From contig JAGFJD010000203.1 of the NCBI GenBank assembly GCA_024102975.1, positions 1 to 32,320 on the forward strand: 32,320 bases of DNA. Reading direction: 5' to 3'. Positions 24,201 through 32,040 of this stretch are shown here, piece after piece (the stretch's first letter is position 1; each line of letters starts with the position of its first letter). Under the pieces are notes generated by a model. That model was not told the origin of the DNA, ran no database searches, and worked only from the letters and a program-made list of their open reading frames with translations. Made by a program: the position numbers and the translations under genes. This stretch comes from Phaeodactylibacter sp. (GTDB lineage Bacteria; Bacteroidota; Bacteroidia; Chitinophagales; Saprospiraceae).

Positions 24201-26191
24201 TGGTCCTCAATGGCTTTAAGCAACGTAGCATCAGTGAGGCCTGCCTTTTCCATGAGCGGGGAAGCAGCGAAGAAGGCACCCTGGAAGGCGATGCCCTGCA
24301 TCCGCAGCTGCAGTTCCGGGTCGGTAGCTTCTTCGCGGGCGATCCTGAACCCGTCGATGTAGAAAAGGCGGATATTGTTGTCGATGATGATCTTCTGGTA
24401 GGGCTTGGGGATGTCGGCCCAGACTTCTGCGGGTTTCGCTTTGTCGCTTTGGATAATGAAGACGCCTCCCTTTTTCAGGCCCGCCAGCGCATTGGTATGT
24501 TTGAACACGTTGGGGTCGGGAGACAATACGACGTCGACGAAGTAGTACTCGCAGTTGACGCGGATCGGTTCGGGCGCCGCCGCCAGATAGTAGGTGGTCG
24601 GCTGGCCCTTTTTCTCGGAGCCGTATTTCGGATTCGCTTTGATGTCATAGCCCAGCAGGTCGAAAAGCGTCATGGCAAGGTTCTTGCCCGTTGTGATCGC
24701 TCCCCAGCCGCCCACGGAGTGAAAGCGGACGGTGACGGCGCCGTCGGGCATGAGGTTCGGGTTTTCCGATCCTCTTACGGCAAGCTCCTTCACGTGAGGA
24801 TAGGCTTCCTGGATGGATTCCTGGTAGGCCCTTTGCTTGGGCGTGAACGGAACGTCCCGTATGAAATCTATGGACAGGTAGAATTGTTTTTTGTGCTTGC
24901 CGTCGGGCAACATGTTTTCAATGGCGCCGATAATGCCTTCCGGCTGAAGGTCGCGGCTGCCCATTCCGAAGGATCCGGAATACAGGGCCGGGAGGTCGGC
25001 CGGGTTATAGCCCGGCAGTTCCGGATAAGGAGGATTTTTCCTGTTGGCGCCGTTTTCCATGCACTTGGCCAGCACGGCGCGGATTTCGCGGGCGATGGGC
25101 AGGTCGGCCGCCAGGGGCTGGTCGAGCCTTTCGAGGACGGCGACGCCTTTTTTGCCTTTCAGAATCCTGGCGATCAGTTCGGCCGGGAAGGGCCGGAACA
25201 TAACCAGGTCAACCACGCCTACTTTGATGCCGCGGGTCTTGCGCAGGTAATCGGCTACAACCTCAGCACTGGGTACTACGCTGCCCTGCCCGAGGATCAG
25301 GTAGTCGGCATCTTCGGCACGATAAGTCATGACGCGCTCATACCGGCGGCCGGTGAGCTGGTAGAACTCTTCGAATGCCCGGTCCGTCAATTCTTTAATG
25401 TGGTCAAAAAAGAAGGGCCGCTGAGCCGCCACGCTCTGCATGTAGGAGTCCTGGTTCTGAACGATGCCCGCCATCACAGGGTTGTCCACGTCCCAGAGTT
25501 CGGGAATGCGCCGGCGGGTTTCTCCGTAAATAATTCTCTGGGCAGCGGTGGGCGTCTCGATGATGTCATCGGGGCGGCCCAGATATTCCTGGATCAACTC
25601 GCGCTCAGGAAGCAGCAAAGACTCGATCAGGTGCGTGGTCAGGAAGCCATCCTGGGCGACCACACCCGGAGTCAGGGCCAGCTCGGCGATTTTATGGGCG
25701 ATGATGTTCAGGTCGGCAACGTGCTGTGCCTTTTTGGCAAACAGCTGAAAAAAGCCGGTATCGTCTATGGCGTGATAATCATCATGGCCGGCGTGGACGT
25801 TCAGGGTGGATTTGGTCATGGCCCTGGCGCCGATATTGAGGATGTAGGTCAGCCGTTTCCCAACAGCGGCGTATAGCGATTCGTGCATATAGGCGATGCC
25901 CTGTCCGGAAGAGAAGTTGGCGGCCCGCAGGCCGGTCATGGACAGGCCGGCGGTAACGGCTGCGGCGGCGTGTTCTCCTTCCGGTTCTATAAATATCAAA
26001 GGCCGCCCGGAAATGTTCAGGTGGCCTTTGGCGGCTTCTTCCGCCCAATATTCTCCCATTTGTGTGGAAGGAGTGATCGGGTATGCTCCTGCTGCATCGG
26101 AAGATTCCCGTTCACACATGATCGCAGCAGTATTTCCATCCATTGCGACGCGGACGCCGGGGTACTTTACCCCCTTATCTTTCTTATCCAT
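21275..26191 (-). CDS. nifJ: Pyruvate:ferredoxin oxidoreductase with extra C-terminal ferredoxin domain
   Basis: 1638 aa from the ATG at 26191, well above the roughly 1200 of ordinary PFOR. It oxidises pyruvate with CoA to acetyl-CoA and CO2, reducing ferredoxin. Order: pyrimidine-binding domain I (about 10-250, AYPITPST), domain II, gamma domain (about 505-680, FHSVGGWGAITTGKN), two [4Fe-4S] motifs (from Cys787 and from Cys922), and the proximal-cluster pair Cys1000/Cys1003. Then comes the thiamine diphosphate motif GDGAMYDIG (Asp1222) with YSNTGGQ, and TTCQPEHG. About 115 residues separate the two ferredoxin motifs, longer than usual. After an Ala/Pro/Gln-rich linker (about 1535-1555) comes a further ferredoxin domain with Cys1567, 1570, 1573 and 1609. 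An in-frame start at 26308 lacks family similarity. Likely first gene of the rnf operon. Confidence 0.93.
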   Translation of the reverse strand: MDKKDKGVKYPGVRVAMDGNTAAIMCERESSDAAGAYPITPSTQMGEYWAEEAAKGHLNISGRPLIFIEPEGEHAAAAVTAGLSMTGLRAANFSSGQGIAYMHESLYAAVGKRLTYILNIGARAMTKSTLNVHAGHDDYHAIDDTGFFQLFAKKAQHVADLNIIAHKIAELALTPGVVAQDGFLTTHLIESLLLPERELIQEYLGRPDDIIETPTAAQRIIYGETRRRIPELWDVDNPVMAGIVQNQDSYMQSVAAQRPFFFDHIKELTDRAFEEFYQLTGRRYERVMTYRAEDADYLILGQGSVVPSAEVVADYLRKTRGIKVGVVDLVMFRPFPAELIARILKGKKGVAVLERLDQPLAADLPIAREIRAVLAKCMENGANRKNPPYPELPGYNPADLPALYSGSFGMGSRDLQPEGIIGAIENMLPDGKHKKQFYLSIDFIRDVPFTPKQRAYQESIQEAYPHVKELAVRGSENPNLMPDGAVTVRFHSVGGWGAITTGKNLAMTLFDLLGYDIKANPKYGSEKKGQPTTYYLAAAPEPIRVNCEYYFVDVVLSPDPNVFKHTNALAGLKKGGVFIIQSDKAKPAEVWADIPKPYQKIIIDNNIRLFYIDGFRIAREEATDPELQLRMQGIAFQGAFFAASPLMEKAGLTDATLLKAIEDQLQHKFGGKGQRVVDDNMRVVKRGFDEVHEVKDKVLGAGHEDKKNGEALLPIPTMMKDIPKSKSNLSDIHRFWEQTGNFYLRGMGNDNLTDPFIGLSVMPAVSSLFRDMTGIRFEHPEWIANNCTACAKCYTVCPDTAIPGLVSELSEVLDTVVKRVKKNHEKVEYLPKAVRQMEGKIRALFREDNNNGATVNHLIQDAIDQYISENDNGNGLAREMEWFREELGDFQFALTRPYFDIHEKNQPNSGGLFSITINPTTCKGCMECVEVCPDDALRPATQTEDSIARLRKDWDFWLDLPNTPQKFNRVDDLEEKIGPLETILLNKDAYLKFASGDGACLGCSEKTVIHLFVATVESLMQPRIRKHVAYLEELIGKLEQHIQSRLFKTVNVSDAEAMSRIVAEMRNSDLTMSGLARKLESEKGTEPIDQEWLRDVTQLLAKLKNLKWKYTEGNTGNGRSSMGMTNSTGCTSVWGSTYPFNPYPFPWANHLFQDSTSMAMGIFEGHMAKMAEGFKAIRRAELELSGQYNTAEHDEFFTYFTWQQFTDEEWLLCPPVVALGGDGAMYDIGFQNLSRMMASGKPIKVIVVDTQVYSNTGGQACTSGFIGQVSDMAQYGKVWKGKPEPRKEIGLIAMAHRNTYVLQATMANTSQMIEGFIDGLMARRPALFNLYTTCQPEHGVGDDLGVHQAKLAMESRAYPIFKYNPDNGKTAEEAFDLSGNPAMDSIWPTYQLKYLENGREKSMEVAMTFADFAVTEARFRKHFRKVPRDAWNENMVVLSEFLEMDAGEREGKFPFIWAVDRKQQLSRVLVAKTIVESCEERRDFWIMLRAMAGQDKKKEEVVDVESKIRAEVVGKIAQGLMKLAGGDGAGIATLALEEPAPATPAPEQAQPQANGDYLAPWLETENCTSCDECIKLNANIFAYNDNKKAYIKDPKGGPYEDLVKAAEKCTARVIHPGLPADRSVKDAEKWIKRGEKYN

Positions 26192-26327
26192 ATCAGCTTT
26201 TTTTGTACTGGGACAATTCGTTTCCGTTTTTAAACCGGTTTCTTTTTCGGTTAAGGCGACGGCACAAATTTTGAAAATCAACGGCGGACTTGCGATGAGA
26301 ATAATCACCCGATGAAGTGAAAAATGT

Positions 26328-26341
26328 CATCAGGCCTGATG
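26328..26341. promoter_or_regulatory. Perfect palindrome in the divergent nifJ/hox promoter region
   Basis: CATCAGGCCTGATG is a perfect 14-base inverted repeat in the 206-base region between the divergent nifJ-rnf and hox operons. It is 57 bases before the hox ATG and 137 before the nifJ ATG. Its place suits an operator for shared control. No known regulator site is matched with confidence, and no clear TAnnTTTG element was found on either side. Confidence 0.45.
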
Positions 26342-26397
26342 TAGCTTAATCTTAATATGCGGTGAGGTTCCTTGATCCGGCTACAAAAAATTCAAAT

Positions 26398-28128
26398 ATG
26401 GAAGCGGAAACCTTATCCACCCAGCGTGCTCATCCTGAATTGCTCAACTGCCTGTGGGGATATCAGAATCAACATGGCTATATCCGCGATGAAGACATAA
26501 GCCAGTGTTCTGAGCGGTTTGGCATTTCCAAAATCCAAGTGGAAGGGGTGATTTCTTTTTACCACTTCTTTCACCGTCGGCCGGCCGGCCGGTTCACCGT
26601 TTATCTGAACAACAGTATTGTTTCAGAATTCAAAGGCTTCCAGCGGGTCCGGGAAGCTTTCGAAAGGGAAACCGGTGCCCGCTTCGGCGAGGTGGACCCC
26701 AGCGGCCTGTTCGGCCTTTTCGAAACCTCCTGCATCGGCCTGAGCGATCAGGAGCCGGCGGCTTTGATCAATTTCCACCCCTTCACCAACCTCAACACCC
26801 TGAAAGTGAGGCAGATTGTCGCCGGCCTGAAACAAGGTGTACCCGTGGAAGAAATCTGCGATGAGGCAGAAGACAATATCCGGTATGCCCCCCCCGGAAA
26901 ACGGGCGGTCTTTTTCCGGGAGTACTTCCCGGGCAACGCTATCACTAAGTTAAGGGGCAGGAATCCGGAGGAAGTCATTGAAGAGATCAACCGCTCGAAA
27001 CTCAGTGGGCGGGGCGGGGCGTTTTTCCCCACCGGCCTGAAATGGGGCTTGTGCCGGCAACAGGCCGCTACTCCCAAATACATCGTCTGCAACGCCGACG
27101 AAGGCGAACCGGGCACCTTCAAAGACCGGGTGTTGATGAACGCTATGCCCGGCCTGGTACTCGAAGGGATGGCCGTGGCCGGATACGCCGTAGGTGCCCG
27201 GGAGGGCATCCTCTACCTGCGGGCTGAATACATGTGGATGAAAGACAAACTGGAAAAGGAGATCGAGCGATTTTACCGCATGGAGCTTCTGGGGAAAAAT
27301 GCAGCCGGCATTGATGGCTTCGACTTCGATATCCGTCTGCAACTGGGTGCCGGCTCCTACGTCGTGGGAGAAGAAACGGCCATGCTCAATTCTATGGAGG
27401 GGAAACGCGGCGAGGCCAGGGTCAAGCAATATTACCCCATCGAACGAGGTTTCCTGGGCAAGCCGACCGTAGTCAACAATGTAGAAACGCTGTGCGCCGC
27501 CGCCCGCATCATCGAACTGGGCGCCGGCCACTTCCTGGCCACGGGAACCTCCAGCTCGCCAGGCACCAAGCTGATCAGCATTTCCGGCGATTGCCACCAA
27601 CCAGGCGTCTATGAGGTAGAATACGGAATGAAGGTGGAAGAATTGCTGAGGCTCTGCCATGCGGACGACCCGTACTACATCCAGGTTTCCGGGCCTTCGG
27701 GAGAATGTATTTCTATGAAAGACAAGGAGCGGGTATTGTCAAAGGACGACCTTGCCTGCGGCGGCGCTTTTATGGTGTTCAGCAAACACCGGGATATCCT
27801 GCAGATCCTGCTCAATTTCACCACTTTTTTCAAGGAAGAGTCCTGCGGGGTATGTACTCCCTGCCGGGCGGGCAACTTCATCCTGCAGCGCAAGCTGGAA
27901 AAGATCAAACTGGGCCTGGCTCAGCAGTCTGACTACACAGATATACGGCAGTGGGGCCGAATCATGCAATCGGCCAGCCGCTGCGGCCTTGGAAAAACGG
28001 CTTCCAATACGTTGATTAAGGCCCTGGATACTTTCCCCGAGTTTTTTGAGGTTCAGCCGGGCGAGGGCCTGACCAGAAAATTTGACCTAATAAAGGCAAC
28101 GGAAGAATATGAAAAGTTTAAAAGCTAA
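26398..28128 (+). CDS. hoxF: NAD(P)-reducing hydrogenase diaphorase subunit, HoxE/HoxF type
   Basis: 576 aa from ATG 26398 (a GTG at 26362 is in frame but adds no family-like residues). A NuoE/HoxE-like domain (about 1-155) is fused to a NuoF/HoxF domain. The NuoE part keeps its fold (CLWGYQNQHGYI, GVISFYHFF) but has lost the [2Fe-2S] cysteines; only one remains, in TSCIGLSDQ. This resembles HoxF of soluble NAD-reducing hydrogenases. The FMN/NADH site SGRGGAFFPTGLKW starts at about 203, with GEETAMLNSMEG further on. The [4Fe-4S] site is Cys483, 486, 489 and Cys529. It passes electrons between NAD(H) and HoxU. It overlaps the next gene by 20 bases. Confidence 0.92.
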   Translation: MEAETLSTQRAHPELLNCLWGYQNQHGYIRDEDISQCSERFGISKIQVEGVISFYHFFHRRPAGRFTVYLNNSIVSEFKGFQRVREAFERETGARFGEVDPSGLFGLFETSCIGLSDQEPAALINFHPFTNLNTLKVRQIVAGLKQGVPVEEICDEAEDNIRYAPPGKRAVFFREYFPGNAITKLRGRNPEEVIEEINRSKLSGRGGAFFPTGLKWGLCRQQAATPKYIVCNADEGEPGTFKDRVLMNAMPGLVLEGMAVAGYAVGAREGILYLRAEYMWMKDKLEKEIERFYRMELLGKNAAGIDGFDFDIRLQLGAGSYVVGEETAMLNSMEGKRGEARVKQYYPIERGFLGKPTVVNNVETLCAAARIIELGAGHFLATGTSSSPGTKLISISGDCHQPGVYEVEYGMKVEELLRLCHADDPYYIQVSGPSGECISMKDKERVLSKDDLACGGAFMVFSKHRDILQILLNFTTFFKEESCGVCTPCRAGNFILQRKLEKIKLGLAQQSDYTDIRQWGRIMQSASRCGLGKTASNTLIKALDTFPEFFEVQPGEGLTRKFDLIKATEEYEKFKS

Positions 28129-29431
28129 GCCGAAGAAAAAGCAACCCGCAAAGGCAAAGGGCGAGGCCACCATAAAGATCGACGGCAAGGAAATAAAGGC
28201 CCGGGAAGGGAGCAATCTCGTCCAGGTAGCCCGGGAAAATGGCATTTTCATCCCTTCACTTTGTTACTACGAGCATATTGACCCTCCGCTGGGCACCTGC
28301 CGGGTCTGCATTTGCGAGATCGACGGCAAGCCGGCGCCGGCCTGTATGCAAAAAGTGAAAAACAATATGGAAGTGCGGGTGAATACGCCGGAGATGGAAG
28401 ACACCCGCAAGGCCATTGTGGAGATGATGTTTGCCGAAGGCAACCACTTCTGCCCGGCCTGTGAAAAAAGCGGCAACTGCAGCCTGCAGCACATGGGATA
28501 CGAAATGGGGGTTTCCATTTCCCGCTTTCCCCACCTTTTCAAAGACCGCCTGATCGACTTCCACCCAAAACGGATGATCATCGAACACAACCGCTGCGTG
28601 AAATGTCACCGCTGTGTGGAAGAGGTGCGGACCCAGGATGGGAAAAGAGTATTCTCCCTCTGCAACCGGGGCAATGAAACAGTGGTAGGTATCGACTACG
28701 AACAGGAAGCGAAGCTCACCCGTGAAGAGGCCCTGGCGGCAATGGAACTCTGCCCCACCGGCGCTATCCTGGTGCGCGGCCAGAGCCTGGCCAAACCCTT
28801 TGGCGACCGCACGTTCGATAAAGAATCCGTTCAAAAGGAAGAAGAGGCTAAAAAATCCGTCGTTGAATCAACGGTCAAAGAGGCCAAAGAGAAAAAGGTT
28901 ATCGCCACCATCTCCCTTGCGGGCTGCTTCGGCTGCCACATGTCACTGCTGGACATCGACCTGGGCCTCATCGACCTGCTGGAGGTGGTGGAATTCAACA
29001 AGTCGCCGATCAACGATATCAAAAAGTTCACCCAGCAGTGCGATATCGGCCTGATCGAAGGGGGGTGCTGCAATTCGGAAAATGTGGAAACCCTTCGGGA
29101 GTTCCGCAAAAAGTGCGACATCCTGGTCGCCGTGGGCGAATGCTCCATCTGGGGCGGCCTGCCCGCCATGCGCAACATGATGCCGCTGGAGGAATGCCTG
29201 GAGGAAGCCTACCTCAACTCCATTACGACGGTTCCGGGAGAGCACATCGTGCCCTACCACGAAGACCTGCCCAAAATCCTGGATAAGGTTTATGCCTGCA
29301 ACGAAATCGTCAAGATCGACTATTTCATTCCGGGCTGCCCGCCCAATCCGGAGCATATCTGGAAAGCGGTGAAGAACCTGTTGTGGGGGGAACATTATTC
29401 CATTTTGTATTCTGAATTCAAATACGACTGA
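28109..29431 (+). CDS. HoxU-HoxY fusion: diaphorase iron-sulfur subunit joined to hydrogenase small subunit
   Basis: 440 aa. After a Lys-rich leader (1-18), the HoxU part (about 20-230) has the [2Fe-2S] site Cys52, 64, 67, 79, the His113-Cys115-Cys118-Cys124 cluster site, and a ferredoxin motif Cys163, 166, 169 with Cys215. A charged linker (about 232-263, rich in Lys and Glu) leads to a HoxY part (about 264-440). That part carries the proximal [4Fe-4S] ligands: Cys273, Cys276 (GCFGCHMS), Cys345 (GECSIWGG) and Cys410 (PGCPPNPEHIW). In other group 3d hydrogenases these are two proteins; here one frame runs through without a stop. Both halves look intact. The stop is 3 bases before hoxH. Confidence 0.92.
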   Translation: MKSLKAKPKKKQPAKAKGEATIKIDGKEIKAREGSNLVQVARENGIFIPSLCYYEHIDPPLGTCRVCICEIDGKPAPACMQKVKNNMEVRVNTPEMEDTRKAIVEMMFAEGNHFCPACEKSGNCSLQHMGYEMGVSISRFPHLFKDRLIDFHPKRMIIEHNRCVKCHRCVEEVRTQDGKRVFSLCNRGNETVVGIDYEQEAKLTREEALAAMELCPTGAILVRGQSLAKPFGDRTFDKESVQKEEEAKKSVVESTVKEAKEKKVIATISLAGCFGCHMSLLDIDLGLIDLLEVVEFNKSPINDIKKFTQQCDIGLIEGGCCNSENVETLREFRKKCDILVAVGECSIWGGLPAMRNMMPLEECLEEAYLNSITTVPGEHIVPYHEDLPKILDKVYACNEIVKIDYFIPGCPPNPEHIWKAVKNLLWGEHYSILYSEFKYD

Positions 29432-29434
29432 CCC

Positions 29435-30886
29435 ATGGGAAAGAAGATCACCATAGACCCCGTCACCCGGGTGGAAGGACACGGGAAAGTCACCGTCCAC
29501 CTCGACGAAGCAGGCCATGTGGAAGATGCATTTTTCCACATTGTCGAATTCCGGGGTTTCGAGCGATTCGTTCAGGGCCATCCCTACTGGGAGGCGCCTC
29601 TGCTGGTACAGCGCCTCTGTGGCATCTGCCCGGTGAGCCACCACCTGGCTGCCGCCAAAGCCATTGACCAGCTGGTTGGGCTGGAGCCGGAGGATTTGAC
29701 TCCTACCGCCACCAAGCTGCGGCGCCTGCTGCACTACGGCCAGGTTTTTCAATCTCATGCTCTGCATTTTTTCTACCTGGCCTCTCCCGATCTGCTGTTT
29801 GGCTTCGACGCTCCCCCGGAGAAACGCAACGTGGTAGCCGTGGCCGCTGAAAATAAGGAGCTGGCCCGCAAAGGCATCCTGATGCGCAAATTCGGCCAGG
29901 AGATCATCAAGGCCATCGCCGGCAAAAAAATCCACGGCATTGCCGCCGTGCCGGGAGGCGTGCACAAAACCTTCACCGCCGAAGAAAGGGACTACCTGCT
30001 CCACGACAACGATACGCCCTCAGCCGATACGATGATCAAATGGTCCCGGGAGATCGTAAGCTTCATCAAGGATTACCACGACAAGCACTACCAATGGCTG
30101 AACTCTTTTGCGCGCTATCCTTCCGGCCACCTGGGGCTGGTCGGCCCGGAAGGCCAGTTGGAGCTCTACCACGGCCGCCTGCGCGCCATAGACGCAGAAG
30201 GCAACACGACGCTCCACGATATTCCCAACAACTCCTATCTAAAATACTTTACAGAAGGCGTCGAGAAATGGTCGTACATGAAATTCCCCTACCTGAAACA
30301 CCTGGGCAGAAAACGGGGATGGAACCGGGTCGGGCCGCTGGCCCGCCTCAATGTCTGCAACGGCATTCCAACTCCCCTCGCCCATAAAGAATGGGAGGAA
30401 TTCCGGAATTACACCAACGGCCAGATCAACAATTGCACTATGCACTCCCACTGGGCGCGCCTTATCGAAATGCTGCACTGCGCAGAAATGATTAAGGGTT
30501 TGCTGGAAGACAAGGCCATCCTGGGCAACGACCTGGTGCGGGAAGGAAAACTCCGCCCGGAAGGCATCGGCATCATCGAGGCGCCGCGCGGCACCCTCAT
30601 CCACCATTACAAAGTGGACGAAAAAGGCATGATCACCAAGTGCAACCTCATCGTGTCGACCACCCACAACAACGAACCCATGAACCGGGCGGTGCGCTGG
30701 GTGGCCCAAAACGTCCTCAGCGACAAACCGGAGATTACCGAAGGTATGCTCAACCAGATCGAAGTCGCCATCCGCGCCTACGACCCCTGCCTGAGCTGCG
30801 CGACGCATGCGTTGGGCAAAATGCCGTTGCAGGTTGCGGTTTTGGATTATGAGGGCAAGGTGGTGGACGAGCGGTGTAAGGGGTGA
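29435..30886 (+). CDS. hoxH: [NiFe] hydrogenase large subunit, group 3d-like
   Basis: 483 aa. Holds the NiFe(CN)2CO centre. The L1 motif is RLCGICPVSHH (Cys62, Cys65) and the L2 motif DPCLSCATHALG (Cys452, Cys455, His458). Residues 459-483 form the C-terminal peptide that the maturation protease should remove after His458. The L2 form and company with HoxF, HoxU and HoxY place it in the bidirectional NAD(P)-linked cytoplasmic group rather than the uptake or F420 groups. The start is 3 bases after the HoxU-HoxY stop, so expression is coupled. The accessory hyp genes for the metal centre are not in this window. Confidence 0.95.
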   Translation: MGKKITIDPVTRVEGHGKVTVHLDEAGHVEDAFFHIVEFRGFERFVQGHPYWEAPLLVQRLCGICPVSHHLAAAKAIDQLVGLEPEDLTPTATKLRRLLHYGQVFQSHALHFFYLASPDLLFGFDAPPEKRNVVAVAAENKELARKGILMRKFGQEIIKAIAGKKIHGIAAVPGGVHKTFTAEERDYLLHDNDTPSADTMIKWSREIVSFIKDYHDKHYQWLNSFARYPSGHLGLVGPEGQLELYHGRLRAIDAEGNTTLHDIPNNSYLKYFTEGVEKWSYMKFPYLKHLGRKRGWNRVGPLARLNVCNGIPTPLAHKEWEEFRNYTNGQINNCTMHSHWARLIEMLHCAEMIKGLLEDKAILGNDLVREGKLRPEGIGIIEAPRGTLIHHYKVDEKGMITKCNLIVSTTHNNEPMNRAVRWVAQNVLSDKPEITEGMLNQIEVAIRAYDPCLSCATHALGKMPLQVAVLDYEGKVVDERCKG

Positions 30887-30908
30887 AGCCTGGTTGGACA
30901 TGTCTTTC

Positions 30909-31148
30909 CTAAGCAGCTTGCTTCAAGGACTCCGTGAATTGCAAAATATCGGCCCGGAACAAGTCAAAATCAAAGTCCGGAACCTGTGGCTTTATTTTTT
31001 CGATTGCCTTGTCCAATTCAGCAGAAAACTGCTTGATGTCCGGGCCGGAAAGTACTGAAATGTATAATCCGCGTTTGTTTTTGTCGAACCTGGGCCGGTC
31101 AGGTATAAAAATCTTGTTTTTTTTGAAAAACCCGACTTCAAAAAACAA
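30909..31148 (-). CDS. Hypothetical small protein or gene remnant
   Basis: 79 aa on the strand opposite to hoxH. The last 50 residues look like real protein (ISVLSGPDIKQFSAELDKAIEKI, then DFDFDLFRADILQFTESL), predicting helices. The first 30 are Phe/Lys-rich and less convincing. Another frame upstream over an A-rich run could supply a different N-terminus, which would mean a frameshift. No family recognised. It may be the tail of a lost gene lying between hoxH and its protease gene; AT content is higher than in hoxH. Confidence 0.4.
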   Translation of the reverse strand: MFFEVGFFKKNKIFIPDRPRFDKNKRGLYISVLSGPDIKQFSAELDKAIEKIKPQVPDFDFDLFRADILQFTESLKQAA

Positions 31149-31524
31149 CTTCCTGACCCCGTTGCCATTTTGTTATACAAATGAAATGATATGCAGCGTT
31201 GAGGCATAGGCCACCCACGCGAAGCACGTCAACTTCGCCGTTCCAATTCTTTTTTTTAGCCGTTTTTGCCTTATATTGGAGCAGATGTTGCCGGGCATCC
31301 TGCGGGATTGTTGCGCCACCGCCTGCCGATATTAACCTGGAATGGGTTATTGCCGGGGGCAGCGATGGCTGCTAAAAGGATGCCGCCCCCATGGTTTAAA
31401 GCTTCATAAATTAAATTTTATCTATTTTAACTGCGAAAATAAACGATTTAAGTTAAAAAATAAAGTTTTTATCGGCAAATTGTGAAATTTGCGTTGCAAA
31501 GCTAGATAGCCAAACCCAATCATC
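31149..31524. other. Gene-free AT-rich region upstream of the hydrogenase protease gene
   Basis: No gene seen. Between 31290 and 31387 several short complementary segments nest: GGCATCC (31294-31300) with GGATGCC (31378-31384), and TAACC (31333-31337) with GGTTA (31345-31349). A branched RNA fold is possible but weakly supported. From 31400 the sequence is very AT-rich and likely holds the promoter of the next gene; no exact consensus was found. Confidence 0.3.
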
Positions 31525-31986
31525 ATGCCCCACGCTCCCGCCAAACTAAACACCCCCACCACCCTCCTCCTCGGCATCGGCAACAACGCCCGCCGCGACG
31601 ACGGCCTGGGCTGGGCTTTCCTGGACGCCATCCGGGAGCAAGGGCTGTTTGCCGGGGAAATAACCTACCGCTACCAGCTTCAGGTAGAAGACGCCGACGT
31701 GATCCGCGCCTACCAAACCGTCATTTTCGTGGATGCGCTGCACCAACCGGTAGAGGCTGGATTCTACTGGAAACCCTGCCTGCCGGTGGCTGCCTTCAGC
31801 TTTTCTACTCATGCCCTGGATCCGGAATCGGTGGTGGCTCTCTGCCAGGAGATATATGGAGAGGCGCCGGAGGCTTTCACGCTGGGAATCGCCGGGTACG
31901 CCTGGGAATTAGAGGAGGGGCTAAGCCCGAAAGCGGTAAAAAATCTAAAACAGGCCCTCCATTTTTTCCGGGAAAAAATTTTGTAG
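31525..31986 (+). CDS. hoxW: [NiFe] hydrogenase maturation protease
   Basis: 153 aa, typical for peptidase family M52. It clips the C-terminal peptide of the hydrogenase large subunit after nickel insertion. The opening motif LLLGIGNNARRDDGLG (Asp25/Asp26), FVDAL (Asp70) and STHALDP (His96) match the three nickel-sensing ligands of HybD-type proteases. The start ATG lies close before the first strand. The gene is on the same strand as hoxH but 638 bases away, so it probably has its own promoter. Its natural target is HoxH of this cluster, which has an uncut tail; the assignment hoxW is by context. Confidence 0.88.
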   Translation: MPHAPAKLNTPTTLLLGIGNNARRDDGLGWAFLDAIREQGLFAGEITYRYQLQVEDADVIRAYQTVIFVDALHQPVEAGFYWKPCLPVAAFSFSTHALDPESVVALCQEIYGEAPEAFTLGIAGYAWELEEGLSPKAVKNLKQALHFFREKIL

Positions 31987-32040
31987 ATTTAAAAACTTGG
32001 GCTTAATTGTTCAAAAGAAAAACGGAATCACAATACAACA

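Noticed and set aside
21347..25876. A 1509-codon open frame on the plus strand across nifJ
   Set aside because: It is antisense to a clear PFOR with all motifs. Its translation has no family features and reflects the codon bias of the GC-rich opposite strand.
26398..29431. Complex I nuoE/nuoF/nuoG fragment
   Set aside because: The fused HoxY domain and adjacent HoxH with NiFe ligands make it a hydrogenase, and the NuoE cluster ligands are missing.
28943..30004. A 353-codon frame antisense to hoxU-hoxY and hoxH
   Set aside because: The sense strand has complete hydrogenase motifs across the whole stretch.
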